DNA of 64,000 nucleotides from JADJXV01 sp046328995. GTDB taxonomy: Bacteria; Bacteroidota; Ignavibacteria; Kapaibacteriales; UBA961. A model generated the notes under the pieces. That model had not been told where the DNA came from. It searched no databases and was given only the letters and a program-made list of their open reading frames with translations. Where the stretch lies: positions 434,001 to 498,000 of the forward strand of contig JAXLVN010000001.1 of the NCBI GenBank assembly GCA_046328995.1, in the 5' to 3' direction. The position numbers and the translations under genes were made by a program. Of the stretch, positions 23,510 to 33,900 are shown piece by piece; within the stretch, counting starts at the first letter, position 1, and each line of letters starts with the position of its first letter.

Positions 23510-26111
23510 CCCAACATATCCCGGATTTCCGATTACAGCCGCGATGGTGATATCCGGTGTGTTCGCTCCTGCGCGACTTGCCACAGGAACACCGTCGAAT
23601 GTGACGGTGCTTTATGGTGATGGTGTTTGGAGAATTCCACCCGTTGCCGGAGATGCACTTACAAGCAATCCCCTTTCTCAGTTTGCTCCTACGACATCGG
23701 CGCAAGTTGCAAGTATTATTACCGATGAGACGGGTTCGGGGGCATTGGTTTTTGCCAACTCACCAACACTCGTTACACCGGTGCTTGGCGTGGCAACTGC
23801 TACGAGTATTAATAAGGTAACGATTACCGCTCCAGGAACAGGAGCTACCCTCACTCTCGCGAATAATTCTGTTTTCCGTACGATTGGCAATGATGTTGTC
23901 ACGCTCACATCGACCGCTGATACAAACCTCACACTGCCGGAAAGTGGCTTTCTCATGGTCGGGGCAAATAACTTATCTGAACTCGATGATCCGGCAGTCG
24001 CGCGGACAAATATCGGGCTCAGTAATACGATTTTTTCCGGTACTCTCAATCTCGGTTCGGCGACCTCAGGAACAAATAACGCCACTCTCAATTTCGGCAC
24101 ATCGACCGGTAATAACTCCGGCACACTTAATATTGGTACTGCATCAGCCGGTAACAATAGCCGGATCATCAACATAGGCACGGCGAGCGGTACAAACACA
24201 TCACAGGTCAATATTGGTGGTACTCTCAATAAATATACGCTCACAGCTCCGGCAACAGGTGCAACTATTACGCTCGCGGATAATAGCACATTTCAAACTG
24301 CCGGGAATTTCACAACGGTCGGTGCGAATAATCTAACCCTGACAACCACCGGTTCGACGAACGTCACATTTCCGACAGACGGACTATTATTATCGGCTTC
24401 GAACAATCTATCGGACGTACTTTCTGCTGGAACGTCGCGTGTAAACCTTGGTTTTGAGGATGCGACCTACTCCAGCAGTCTAAACGTAGGAACTGCCACA
24501 GGTGGAATAAATTCCGGTACACTCAATTTTGGTGCAGCCACGGGTAATAACTCCGCTACACTCAACATTGGAACATCTTCGACAGGATCGAATACAAACT
24601 CCGCGATCATCAACATCGGAACAGGCAATTCAACAATTTCATCAGTCATCAATATTGGTGCAAGTGTTTCAAATGTTGGTAGTTCAAATGTGCATCTCGG
24701 GTTTACAACATTTCGTGGAGGTGGTTTTAAAATACTCGGGGGACTTTCAGGAACGGATGAGGTTACGCTACGATTGCCAACGATAGGAATCACCACTCCG
24801 TTCGAACTCATTTTGCCTATAAGTCAGGGTTCTGCGGGAAGTACATTCATGAATGACGGAAATGGAAATTTGACTTGGTCGCCACTCCTACCTTCAAATG
24901 TCACATCTGACGGCGCAAATTTTACGGCAATGGCGGTCGTAGGAACGACAAACATTAATGCTTCAGGCACAGCGGCTACGAACATCGGTACAGGCGCATC
25001 GGCAGGAACGCTGACCATCGGCAGAGTCTCAGGAATAACGGATTTTAAATCAGATATTACCATCTCCGGCTCAACATCAGGAGCGGTTACCCTTAAAGCA
25101 GCGCCGACCACGACACCCTTTAACCTAACATTACCTTCGTCTCAATCTTCGGGTTTGAGAGCGCCGCTTTATAGCGACCCCTCCGGGAATTTATCATGGG
25201 GTTTAACAGTATCTGTACCATACTCAGTGAAAGATTCTGCTTCAATGAGTGGCAGTGGTGTTAATAATATTGCTCGCACCTCCACCGGTTTTGTTTATAT
25301 CGCCGGTACAACTAATGTTGTCATATTTAACGGTACTACATACTCTACAGTTGCGCACGGATTAGTTGCGCCGATTTACTCGCTTGATGCCAACTCGACA
25401 GATAGTGTTGTCATGGTAAACAACACATCAACGTGGCGACGTTCCACCGATGGTGGTCAAACTTGGGGGAATATTACCGCACCGTCTTCTCTCTCGTGGA
25501 ACGGTGTACGATCGGGAGGAGCAAATGGTGGCTCAACTGTTTGGTGTGCAATAGTGTTAAACCCAACAGGTGGTCAAGGCGCAATCTCGACTGACAATGG
25601 TGCAACGTGGTCTGCAAAAGCAATTACAGGAGCGGGTGTTGGTGCGAATGGGCTATGTAACGATGGAGGAACAAGTGGCGCAACGGAATGGTTAGCGACA
25701 ATGCTTTCAAGCTCTACTACACGTATATCAACCGACAATGGAGCAACATGGGTTGCAGGCAATTCATTAAGTAACAATTGCTTGGGGTGTATCTATCTCA
25801 ATGGAAAATTTATTGCTTGGGATACTGCGAATTACATTTACACTGCCACATCAGTTGGCAGCGCGTGGACGACGGTAAAAGCTCCAAGTTCTTCGGTAAT
25901 CCACTCTTTCACATATTTCAAATCAAAATGGTATGTGATGATACTCGAAGGCGACCAACGGTTGTATAGCTGTACTGATATAACAGCACCAATTTGGATT
26001 CGAGAGATGAGTGTATGCCCCAATGCCCCACCGTACGCGTTTGTCGAGTATAATTCTGAGCTTTATCTTGCCACGGGTACGTCCGGTACCGGTATTTTTA
26101 AAATTTCGTGA
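23496..26111 (+). CDS. Fibre or spike protein with repeat shaft and Asp-box head
   Basis: Start ATG 23496 has GGAAG in place; the gene overlaps the hydrolase by 14 bases in another frame. The 871-residue product is rich in T, S, G and N. The N-terminal half repeats units of the form G-T-L-N-F-G and T-L-N-I-G-T (about residues 175-240 and 330-400), typical of beta-helical or triple-stranded fibre shafts. L-G-G-L-S-G lies near residue 415. The C-terminal third has three Asp-box motifs (S-T-D-G-G-Q-T-W, S-T-D-N-G-A-T-W twice), as in sialidase-type beta-propellers. This is a receptor-binding fibre architecture. Confidence 0.75.
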   Translation: MEGFSPTYPGFPITAAMVISGVFAPARLATGTPSNVTVLYGDGVWRIPPVAGDALTSNPLSQFAPTTSAQVASIITDETGSGALVFANSPTLVTPVLGVATATSINKVTITAPGTGATLTLANNSVFRTIGNDVVTLTSTADTNLTLPESGFLMVGANNLSELDDPAVARTNIGLSNTIFSGTLNLGSATSGTNNATLNFGTSTGNNSGTLNIGTASAGNNSRIINIGTASGTNTSQVNIGGTLNKYTLTAPATGATITLADNSTFQTAGNFTTVGANNLTLTTTGSTNVTFPTDGLLLSASNNLSDVLSAGTSRVNLGFEDATYSSSLNVGTATGGINSGTLNFGAATGNNSATLNIGTSSTGSNTNSAIINIGTGNSTISSVINIGASVSNVGSSNVHLGFTTFRGGGFKILGGLSGTDEVTLRLPTIGITTPFELILPISQGSAGSTFMNDGNGNLTWSPLLPSNVTSDGANFTAMAVVGTTNINASGTAATNIGTGASAGTLTIGRVSGITDFKSDITISGSTSGAVTLKAAPTTTPFNLTLPSSQSSGLRAPLYSDPSGNLSWGLTVSVPYSVKDSASMSGSGVNNIARTSTGFVYIAGTTNVVIFNGTTYSTVAHGLVAPIYSLDANSTDSVVMVNNTSTWRRSTDGGQTWGNITAPSSLSWNGVRSGGANGGSTVWCAIVLNPTGGQGAISTDNGATWSAKAITGAGVGANGLCNDGGTSGATEWLATMLSSSTTRISTDNGATWVAGNSLSNNCLGCIYLNGKFIAWDTANYIYTATSVGSAWTTVKAPSSSVIHSFTYFKSKWYVMILEGDQRLYSCTDITAPIWIREMSVCPNAPPYAFVEYNSELYLATGTSGTGIFKIS

Positions 26112-26118
26112 TAAAACT

Positions 26119-26469
26119 ATGAAAAACGTATTTTCTATTCAAGCAATCACTATTGCAACGAGGATTCAGCCATTTATTGAAACCGCAGTTTATGCAGGTG
26201 TACCGATCGTTCAATCGAATGGTTTAGAGAAATTGTACCTGTCACAAGTACACTTATTTAATGAGGATAAGGTTCTCGTAGCTACGCGCTCCTATCAGCT
26301 TACAGAAGAAGATTACGCCGCATGGACAAATGAAGATGAGAGTATATATAGCGTTATTTATTGCGCTATGGGAATTACAAGAAGTGATTATTCGGTAGTG
26401 GATTTAGACTACCTTGCACCGATCATCAACAACAGTGAAATAGTCACGGTTGAGGAAGAAAATGGATAA
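26119..26469 (+). CDS. Small protein downstream of the fibre, unknown
   Basis: ATG 26119 lies seven bases after the fibre stop; the longer frame that starts inside the fibre gene is not credible. The 116 residues are soluble with an acidic C-terminus (E-E-E-N-G) and a segment Q-L-T-E-E-D-Y-A-A-W. Fibre genes are often followed by assembly chaperones of this size, which is a possible role. Its end overlaps the next start. Confidence 0.5.
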   Translation: MKNVFSIQAITIATRIQPFIETAVYAGVPIVQSNGLEKLYLSQVHLFNEDKVLVATRSYQLTEEDYAAWTNEDESIYSVIYCAMGITRSDYSVVDLDYLAPIINNSEIVTVEEENG

Positions 26470-26674
26470 CAACAACTACAATTATTCTAATTCACCGGCT
26501 GGTTTGCTCGGTTTTCTGTTTGGCTGGGTGTATGTAGCTTTTGCAAATCTGCTTGCCTTTACCGATACCGTGACGCTCGATGATGTACAGAAGTTTTTTG
26601 CCATCCTGACAAGTATCGTGGTCGCAGTCGTGACGATTCTCACTTTTCTACGCAATCAAAAAAAGAAGAAATAG
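26462..26674 (+). CDS. Two-helix membrane protein, holin-like
   Basis: From ATG 26462 (ribosome site GAGGAAG) the product is 70 residues: an Asn-rich N-terminus, two hydrophobic segments (about 13-33 and 43-62) and a basic tail K-K-K-K. This is the layout of class II holins or small virion membrane proteins. It is 33 bases ahead of the next gene and near a CHAP-like hydrolase and a spanin-like gene. Confidence 0.55.
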   Translation: MDNNNYNYSNSPAGLLGFLFGWVYVAFANLLAFTDTVTLDDVQKFFAILTSIVVAVVTILTFLRNQKKKK

Positions 26675-26707
26675 TTCATTTTATACATAATCAGGAGTGG
26701 TAATAGT

Positions 26708-26974
26708 ATGACAGACAATAAGAAATTCAAAGGAGTAGGAAAACTTGAGAAACCTTTAGCACCAGTGACGGCTGAGCAACTATCCAACGCTCAACAAACA
26801 AATATAACCGAGGCGTACGCTCTCGTTCATGCAATTGAAAATGAAAAAGTAGCTCGGCAGACCGAGTGCTGGAAAGAGATTTCGAATGTTGCTTCAAAAT
26901 ATGGTTTTACAGTATCAGCATCGCATCAGCCGGTTGCGATCACTATTGAATTAATCCCATTACAACAAAAGTAA
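26708..26974 (+). CDS. Small protein, unknown (88 aa)
   Basis: Has a clear ribosome site (GGAGTGG). The product is soluble, Lys-rich at the start (K-K-F-K-G-V-G-K-L-E-K) and helical in the middle, ending in a strand. No family recognised. Four bases separate it from the next gene. Confidence 0.5.
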   Translation: MTDNKKFKGVGKLEKPLAPVTAEQLSNAQQTNITEAYALVHAIENEKVARQTECWKEISNVASKYGFTVSASHQPVAITIELIPLQQK

Positions 26975-26978
26975 TACC

Positions 26979-27326
26979 ATGGAAAATCAATCAAACATCA
27001 CATTTGAGAAAATGCAAGAACATCGGCAGCTTCACTTAGAACGCCGCTTGTCCGATGAGAATGAAGCGATCGAACGCATCGAAGCGCTCGGCAAACTCTA
27101 CAAATGTGAGCTCATGCCGCAGACTGATGATGATGGTAAATTCTTGGGAATTATAGCAGCGACCCGCGAACCGGATAATGAGCACACTCGAAAGAACCTC
27201 GAACTCTTTACAACTTATCTTCTTGAAACAAAAGAACATTATCAGATAGAGTTCTTTCCGGTCTATCAAGAGAATAGTGACGGGAAATTAGTCCTCAGTC
27301 AGATTCTCCCTATGGTAACATGGTAA
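26979..27326 (+). CDS. Small acidic protein, unknown (115 aa)
   Basis: Soluble, helical N-terminal half rich in E and R (H-L-E-R-R-L-S-D-E-N-E-A), beta-like C-terminal half. No motif, cysteine pair or membrane segment. The next gene follows after seven bases. It sits within the lysis-type group of genes but its role is not readable. Confidence 0.5.
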   Translation: MENQSNITFEKMQEHRQLHLERRLSDENEAIERIEALGKLYKCELMPQTDDDGKFLGIIAATREPDNEHTRKNLELFTTYLLETKEHYQIEFFPVYQENSDGKLVLSQILPMVTW

Positions 27327-27333
27327 TTATTCA

Positions 27334-28011
27334 ATGAGTATTACAACCACCGAATATGGACGTGAGATTATTCTAACCGCTCTTGGCTATGCGAAGGGTT
27401 GGCGCGAACAACATTGTGTCGAAGATGATACGAGTTGTTTTCAATATCTCTTTGATAATGATTACTCAAAAGTCATCGGCAATCCATGGTGTGCATTTTT
27501 TGGTACACGCACGATCAACGATGCCGCTGATCGCTTGGGATTACAATGCCCCCTTCCCTTTCAAGGTTCATCAAAAGCCGTGGTCGATAAAGCTAAACAA
27601 GTTGGAATTCGTGTTGACCGGAAGCCAGCGATCGGGAGTTTGTTTTGGTATCCGACCGATACCGGCGGACATTTAGGAGTCATCGTTTGGATGGACAGCT
27701 CGGGGCTCTTTACCGTCGAAGGAAACACCGGTGACAATCTCAAATGCTTAGGTTGTCCAAAAAACGCGGTGGCAATTTTGGGTTCAAACTCATCGCGAAC
27801 CTATCAGGCAATGATCAGTAAAAACGCGGTATTTGTTCATATTGAAGAACTTGGCAATACTCCCCCAATATTCATAAACGACATATTTACAATGCCTGTA
27901 TCCAGTGGACAACAAAAAGAGCGTGTCTTGAATGCCGGTATGAGCGCTGGGCAAATTCTCATCATGCTTTCACTACTCGGCGGAGGTATCTATGCAGCTT
28001 CTCAATCTTAA
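27334..28011 (+). CDS. CHAP-domain hydrolase with C-terminal membrane helix
   Basis: The 225-residue protein has the CHAP triad: N-P-W-C-A-F-F (Cys53), G-G-H-L-G-V-I-V (His113) and F-T-V-E-G-N (Glu129, Asn131), preceded by I-G-S-L-F-W-Y as usual. CHAP enzymes are peptidoglycan amidases or endopeptidases. After the domain there is a linker and a hydrophobic helix (about 203-222) at the extreme C-terminus, so the enzyme is membrane-bound and probably a virion-associated lysin rather than a free endolysin. Its 3' end overlaps the next gene by 20 bases. Confidence 0.8.
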   Translation: MSITTTEYGREIILTALGYAKGWREQHCVEDDTSCFQYLFDNDYSKVIGNPWCAFFGTRTINDAADRLGLQCPLPFQGSSKAVVDKAKQVGIRVDRKPAIGSLFWYPTDTGGHLGVIVWMDSSGLFTVEGNTGDNLKCLGCPKNAVAILGSNSSRTYQAMISKNAVFVHIEELGNTPPIFINDIFTMPVSSGQQKERVLNAGMSAGQILIMLSLLGGGIYAASQS

Positions 28012-28513
28012 AATTTATACGTTTCTGTGTTTGGTGATCATTCTCCTCACAGCCGTTCTCCTCTTGCATTGTGGGAAGATTCAACAATCGCCAATCATTA
28101 CGGAAACAGTACGATGGAAAGACCTCCCTCCAGCGCCGGCGCTTGTTGTCCATGATTCTATCAAGGTGAAAGTCCGAACTACTATCCCGATTACCGTGCT
28201 CGATACAATAGAAGTCCACCGCTTGATGGCTATACGAGATTCCTTAACCCGAGAACTTGACTCACAATACGTGAGAATCACCTTTTCAACGGATACCGTT
28301 CACACTTTGACGCATGATACCTTGCGGATTGAATGCGACGAACTCAAGCATCATATAATTTATTCGATTAGTTACGCCCCACGGCAGGAAAAGACCATCA
28401 TTCGAACAGAAACATACCACGAAGAGCTCACCTTTTGGGACAAATTACAATACAGTCTGATTGGTGCTGCAGCCGTGGAAACACTTCATCTCCTTATCGG
28501 AACTGGAAAATAA
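27992..28513 (+). CDS. Spanin-like membrane protein
   Basis: 173 residues with an N-terminal hydrophobic segment ending L-L-L-H-C-G, which could be a lipobox with Cys27, a long charged periplasmic-type region (about 40-145) and a second hydrophobic stretch near 148-168. It overlaps the CHAP gene by 20 bases. A protein held in two membranes and coded next to lysins fits a unimolecular spanin, which fuses inner and outer membranes in lysis of Gram-negative hosts. Topology supports this; no sequence family was recognised. Confidence 0.5.
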   Translation: MQLLNLKIYTFLCLVIILLTAVLLLHCGKIQQSPIITETVRWKDLPPAPALVVHDSIKVKVRTTIPITVLDTIEVHRLMAIRDSLTRELDSQYVRITFSTDTVHTLTHDTLRIECDELKHHIIYSISYAPRQEKTIIRTETYHEELTFWDKLQYSLIGAAAVETLHLLIGTGK

Positions 28514-28515
28514 TC

Positions 28516-28791
28516 ATGAATATTACGCACATCACGATCCCTAAAATTGGCTTGGTTGATTATGCAAAAGGTGCTCTAAAATACTTAGAAGCACAACAGC
28601 TTCCGGTAACAGCAAACAGCCAAGCTCGACTTAATACTTGCTTGAAATGTGATTATTACTCCGAGAACACACGCTCTGCTGATACCGGCAAAGAAGTATG
28701 CCGCTTGTGTCGGTGCAAAGTCCGCGAAAAATCGAAATACGCTGATGTTGATTCAACCGAAAAATGCCCGATGAATTTTTGGACTGTCTAA
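28516..28791 (+). CDS. Small zinc-ribbon-like protein (91 aa)
   Basis: The product starts at ATG 28516, two bases after the previous stop; the longer frame overlapping the upstream gene is not used. It contains C-L-K-C-D-Y-Y, then C-R-L-C-R-C and a final K-C-P, i.e. two C-x2-C knuckles and further cysteines, typical of a zinc ribbon. Basic residues follow the second knuckle (K-V-R-E-K-S-K). It could bind nucleic acid or protein. Role unknown. Confidence 0.6.
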   Translation: MNITHITIPKIGLVDYAKGALKYLEAQQLPVTANSQARLNTCLKCDYYSENTRSADTGKEVCRLCRCKVREKSKYADVDSTEKCPMNFWTV

Positions 28792-28837
28792 CGAATTCTC
28801 TCTACTAATTTTATTACTCATATTTATAGGTGTTATC

Positions 28838-29077
28838 ATGGGAAACAAACTTCCTAAAACTCCCGAAGCCGCGAGAAACCGCGAAAAAGCTCTCCGTGAA
28901 CAAGCAGACAAAATGGGCAAACGCGCTGCAATGCTTGCTGTCAAGAAAAAAGAAAAAGCTAAAAACTGTGTGAGCCCGAAAGCAATTAAAGCTGCTGAAA
29001 CCCGGCTCTCCAAAGCGCAGAAACACATGGATAAAGTCAAAAGCAAGAAATGCGGCAAATCATTCTCAGCCAGCTAA
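28838..29077 (+). CDS. Very basic small protein (79 aa), possible DNA-condensing protein
   Basis: About a third of the residues are Lys or Arg, arranged in helical stretches (K-A-L-R-E-Q-A-D-K-M-G-K-R-A and K-K-K-E-K-A-K), with two cysteines. No membrane segment. A histone-like, genome-condensing virion protein is a reasonable guess. It is the last gene before a strong terminator, so it closes the structural/lysis transcription unit. Confidence 0.55.
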   Translation: MGNKLPKTPEAARNREKALREQADKMGKRAAMLAVKKKEKAKNCVSPKAIKAAETRLSKAQKHMDKVKSKKCGKSFSAS

Positions 29078-29103
29078 ACCCTCTCAACATAGCTCGTCCA
29101 TAA

Positions 29104-29135
29104 AAGCCCGGCCCCAATGGGTCGGGCTTTTTTTT
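29104..29135 (+). terminator. Strong intrinsic terminator closing the virion/lysis unit
   Basis: AGCCCGGCCC (29105-29114) pairs with GGGTCGGGCT (29119-29128) with one G-T pair, and is followed by eight T. It separates the structural and lysis genes from the DNA-metabolism genes. Confidence 0.9.
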
Positions 29136-29157
29136 ACCTACTACTACGATCAACAAC

Positions 29158-30981
29158 ATGGAAACACGATTTAACAGCGGCTATACACGCTTGACAAGTG
29201 AAGGAGTTATGTTCGCAATCGGAGATTATGTTTCCGCAGGCAGAACGAAAGGTACGATTATAGGTATCGATGGAGTAGATGGTGAGTTTTTATTAGAATC
29301 CGGCAGGATCATCAGTCATGAAAATTGCAAACATGCAATCAATCCATACCCGGCAGGACCACCCAAACCGGTGATTACAGACATAAAGCCGATTTCCAAA
29401 AGAGAAGCGAAAGCTACGATTCCTAAAGTGCGTACAGTTGAAGCAGATCCCAAGGCGAATGAACGTGCAAATGCAATCATCACCCGCCTGCAGCATGATC
29501 TCGACGAATGTAACGCTCAAAGAATTCTACCAAAAGTCGTTACGAATGCGCCCACTACCATTCAAGCGTTCTTGCCGGAAGTGCGTACTGCTTCTATTAT
29601 GCAAAACATTCAAACAGCGACCACTGCGCTCGTCGATGCTGTACAGTCTGAGAATAAAATTGAAGCCAAAGCCGCCGAGAAAACAATACAACAAAGTGTT
29701 GATGAATTGAAAACCGTTGCAGCGCAATCGACGATTAGCGCTACGACCGGCTGCCGTGTGCAGATTTCAAAAGTAGCAGGCCGAGATACAATCCGCGTGT
29801 ATTTTATCGACAAGCCCGACAAAGCTACTACTTCGGAAATTGGTAAACAGGGATTTAGAGCGTATTCCGAAATTGTCAATGGACGTAAAGAATGGTATTG
29901 GGGAGCTTTCGCGAATGACAAGCGCTTACAATTCGCCAAGGATTTTTGCAAAGATGAGGCAACGACTATTATTGATGAAAATCACAAGGAATATGCACCA
30001 TTCTCACCAATCGTACAACGATTTGAATCTGAAATTTTGAATTCGAACGAAGCTGAACTTCTCAGTATGTACCACAACTATAGCGAACGAAGCAAAAAGT
30101 ATGGCGTTACTCCGCGTTTTCCATCATTTGAATTGTTTGCAGCCGGATTACTTCATGAGTACCAAGATGAAGCACCTAAAAAACTCTATCCTGATTTTGT
30201 CTCATGGGCGAGAGAATGGGTGAATGATTATCCCGATTGGATTGATAAGGATCAAGATGGTACCTCAAAGGTGGAAACAGTAATTCCACCAATTCCAATT
30301 CACACACCTTCCGTACAACCTGAACCTAAAATAGTTGAAATTCTTCCACAAACAATCCGCACCATGCCAAAGCAACAAATACGCGTTCAGCCACAGTCGA
30401 ACAAAATTGTCCTCAGTCCTCTCCTCACGGCAATGATGCCATTGCATCAACAAGCGTATTTGCGTGAACTCGATCGTGAAGGCGTTCAAGAATTACAGCC
30501 GGTTATTAACGGAATTGAAAAACAAATTGCAGACATTACCCACCGGCAGGACGGCGAACAATCCATTGTCAAAGCGCACTATTTTTATGGAGGAAGTGAT
30601 TGGTATGCCACTGAATATGAAGGAGATGGAATACTCTTCGGTTACGCTATTCTCAACAATGACTATGAATTTGCCGAATGGGGACGATTTAGCATCAACG
30701 AATTCAACGATGTCGGGCGTGTAGAAATGGATTTCTATTGGACACCACAACCTATCGATGTTGTGCTCTATACTAAATCACCGGATGATTTCCCCAAGCC
30801 GGAAACTGTGAAGAATGAACAGGATGGTTATCTCTCGATGACAAAGCTTCCTGACCTTGCACCACCGCCAACAGCTCAAAGTGAGCGGGACAAACAAAGT
30901 TCGGCTATTCTCAATTCTATTAAAGAAGCATTCGAGAAAATTGCGGCTACTGCCACTGCTCGAGCAGGGTCATATTCATAA
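29158..30981 (+). CDS. DUF2958-containing protein (607 aa)
   Basis: The N-terminus (about 15-60) is a small KOW/SH3-like beta module (F-A-I-G-D-Y-V, G-T-I-I-G-I-D-G). After a linker there is a long helix (about 150-190) and a domain containing W-Y-W-G-A-F. Near residues 475-550 is a DUF2958 module: H-Y-F-Y-G-G-S-D-W-Y, L-F-G-Y-A-I-L-N, Y-E-F-A-E-W-G and V-E-M-D-F-Y-W. DUF2958 is widespread in phages and conjugative elements, next to helicase/methylase giants, with no settled function. It lies 12 bases before the 2226-aa gene, so both are likely expressed together for replication. Confidence 0.75.
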   Translation: METRFNSGYTRLTSEGVMFAIGDYVSAGRTKGTIIGIDGVDGEFLLESGRIISHENCKHAINPYPAGPPKPVITDIKPISKREAKATIPKVRTVEADPKANERANAIITRLQHDLDECNAQRILPKVVTNAPTTIQAFLPEVRTASIMQNIQTATTALVDAVQSENKIEAKAAEKTIQQSVDELKTVAAQSTISATTGCRVQISKVAGRDTIRVYFIDKPDKATTSEIGKQGFRAYSEIVNGRKEWYWGAFANDKRLQFAKDFCKDEATTIIDENHKEYAPFSPIVQRFESEILNSNEAELLSMYHNYSERSKKYGVTPRFPSFELFAAGLLHEYQDEAPKKLYPDFVSWAREWVNDYPDWIDKDQDGTSKVETVIPPIPIHTPSVQPEPKIVEILPQTIRTMPKQQIRVQPQSNKIVLSPLLTAMMPLHQQAYLRELDREGVQELQPVINGIEKQIADITHRQDGEQSIVKAHYFYGGSDWYATEYEGDGILFGYAILNNDYEFAEWGRFSINEFNDVGRVEMDFYWTPQPIDVVLYTKSPDDFPKPETVKNEQDGYLSMTKLPDLAPPPTAQSERDKQSSAILNSIKEAFEKIAATATARAGSYS

Positions 30982-30993
30982 AGGAACTCTATC

Positions 30994-33900
30994 ATGCTTT
31001 CAGACTTCAATGACGACCGCAATCAATTCAATGAACTCATCGACGGCTACACCGGGCTCGTGTCGTTACTAACACGAGATGAAGTACTTACGCTCAATGC
31101 AGCTATGGCGTTAGGTGCTGAGTTCTTCAAGGTGGACAAGGCATTGCCCATTCCTCCCCTTGTGTTGATTCGTGGCAATTCAACCTCCATCGAAACACCG
31201 CAGCGCTCGATTGATGCGTTCTATTCTATTGTAGAGTTGGATGACCTTATTCCGTCGCACAATCCTACAAACTTCACGACCGACAATCGATATCCGCTCA
31301 AATGCCAACAACGTGATTACACCCGTGATGCCCGTGAACAGTTCAAAGTAACGTCCGGTGCGGATCATTTCAATTCAAAATTTGTGATTAATGATGCACC
31401 AACAGCTACTGATGGCGCACCGATCATTACCAATCAAGGGTTTGTGCTCGGTGGCAATGGTCGCACGATGATGATGAAGCTTTTGCCGGATAGAAAGTTC
31501 GATAGTGAGTATTCTACTCGTCTTGCGGTGCAATATCGGTACTTCGGTTTCACGCAAGAACAATATGACAGCTTCAAAAAGCCGGTCTTAGTTCGTGCTG
31601 TGAATGTGAATATCAAGGAATGTTCGCTCTATTCTAATATTCTCAATCAGAATCTTACTCAAGAGATTGACATTACGACCAAAACCGTAAGCTTTGCTCG
31701 TCAACTTACGGACCGTGATGTTGAGTTAATTGGTGGACTGTTTGAAGAATACGAAGGCGATACTCTTGCTTCCATGCTCTCGACTCCAAAAGTTGTACGA
31801 AAGCTTCAAGAAATCTTCCGGCAAGCGGAGATTATCACCGCGCAAAATACTCCCAAATGGTTAGAATCGAGTGATGTATTCACCTCCGAAGGCAAAGCAA
31901 CGATAGAAGGAATTTTGCTAGGTGTAATTTTGGACGACAAGGAGCTCATTGAAGCAGCTCGATCATTCACCGAGAAGTTTATCCGAACTCTTCCCCTGCT
32001 TCTGAGAATGCGCCGTGTCGGCGGTGAGTGGAATATGACGCGTGATATTATCGCAGTTATTCGGTTAGAATCTGCTCGTCGAGCATCCAAAATGAACCTC
32101 CATGACTTCCTCACGCAAGTTTCGTTTGACCGGCCTGCTGTATCGCCAAAAGAGGAGTTAATCTGGAAAGTGGTGAGTGAAAACTCCTGGCTTAAATGGA
32201 AGAACTTTTTGCTCCGCTACGTTGTGATGGGCGAAGAGGCGATGAACCAATTAAAGAGTTACGGCGGTTTTTTCAATGAACAGCTTACTCCCCTGCAAGC
32301 AATCGAGCGCCTCACATCCAAGCAAGGATTATCGGGCACTCTCTCCGATTATCACGACGATCAGTCCGCTTTTTATGAAATCTATAAGATGTACACCGAG
32401 CTTTCTCCCCTGCTCACTTCCGATGAAATTTCCACTCTCAACGAAGCAATGGCTCTTGGAATAGAGTATTATGAATTGGGCAATTTGTCCTTACCATCTG
32501 CTCCAAGCAAATTGAAAAGAGCAAATGAATTAGACAAGCACGTTCCCGAGCTTCATCCAAACCATGCACCAACCATTACCCACAAATACTCCTTAGCGCA
32601 GTATGCCGAGATTGTGGAGTCCGTATTCATCGCTCAAAAACTCACCGAACAAGAGTCAATCCTCGCACAGCTTCAGCGCGATCTCGAAGAATGGGAGAAT
32701 ATTCCTGCCGACGAAGTGCGCCCGATGAGAGAATGGACTGCCTTGGCAAAAGAAAAGAGAGTCGGCTATCGTGGCAAACGTGATGCGGCTGATACCATCA
32801 TTTCCGCCATCAAAAAAAATCAGTGGAACTACGCTGATTCGACGATGGACGACGAGACTCGCCATCTCATCAACGTTGCGTATAATGAAACAAACGGAAC
32901 GCCGACCCAAGAACAAATCAACAACTACATAGAAGTATTAGAACATACTTCATTCGATAAAGTGAAGAACTTAGATTACTACCCTACCCCGCCGGATATA
33001 GTTGCGCGTATGATAGCCAAAGCGGAGCTCGCCTATGCCCACAATGTCTTAGAGCCAAGCGCAGGCAAAGGCAATATCGTTGATGCTATTCGCTGGCAAT
33101 TCCCGGAACTAAGAATTGATGTGTGTGAACTTGCCGAACACAATCGAAAGATTTTGGAGTTAAAAGGGTATCATGTTCTCCATGGGAACTTTTTAGAACT
33201 TGGCGTTACCGGCCGAACGGCAAAAGGTATTCCGATTATCAACCCTGCCCTACAGTATGATCGGATTGTGATGAATCCTCCCTTCCAAAATGGAACCGAT
33301 TGGGCGCATATCCACCATGCCTACAAGCTCTTGAAGCCAAACGGAATCTTAGTAGCCCTTGCACCGGCGAACAGCTATCTCTCCAACAGCCGCGATGCAA
33401 CTGAACGTCGGCTCTTCATCGAAGAAGAGAATGCAGGAACGATTGAAGTGATTCCTGCTGCAGAGTACAACAGAAATTTAGAATTCACCAAACTGACCAT
33501 AGATATTGCGCTTATTACTCTCACGAAAGCATCGGCGATTGTAAGTACTTCTTCACCTTCGCAAACACTTGACTTCGAGCTTGACAGCAAGTATCAAGAG
33601 CTTCCTAAAACGGGAGAATTTTCGGTACCTGAGCGCACTGCTGCCCATATCGACATGGAATTTGTCAAGCCCAAAGTCGTTGTAGCGCAGGAACATTTAG
33701 TGCCGCCTCAAAGTTCGGTTGATGACTATGTTGCTGAAATCAATACCCCTAAACCCTTTGGGTTATTCGATTACCAACAGTTTGGTTGTAACCTTGCTAT
33801 CAAGGCATTGTGCCATTCCAATACCGGGAATGGTTTTCTCCTTGCCGATGGAACCGGCACAGGTAAAACGACCGAAATGCTAACGATCGCTGCCTATACC

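Noticed and set aside
29158..30981. Replication initiator
   Set aside because: No Rep, helix-turn-helix or primase motifs; DUF2958 and a KOW-like module are what can be seen.
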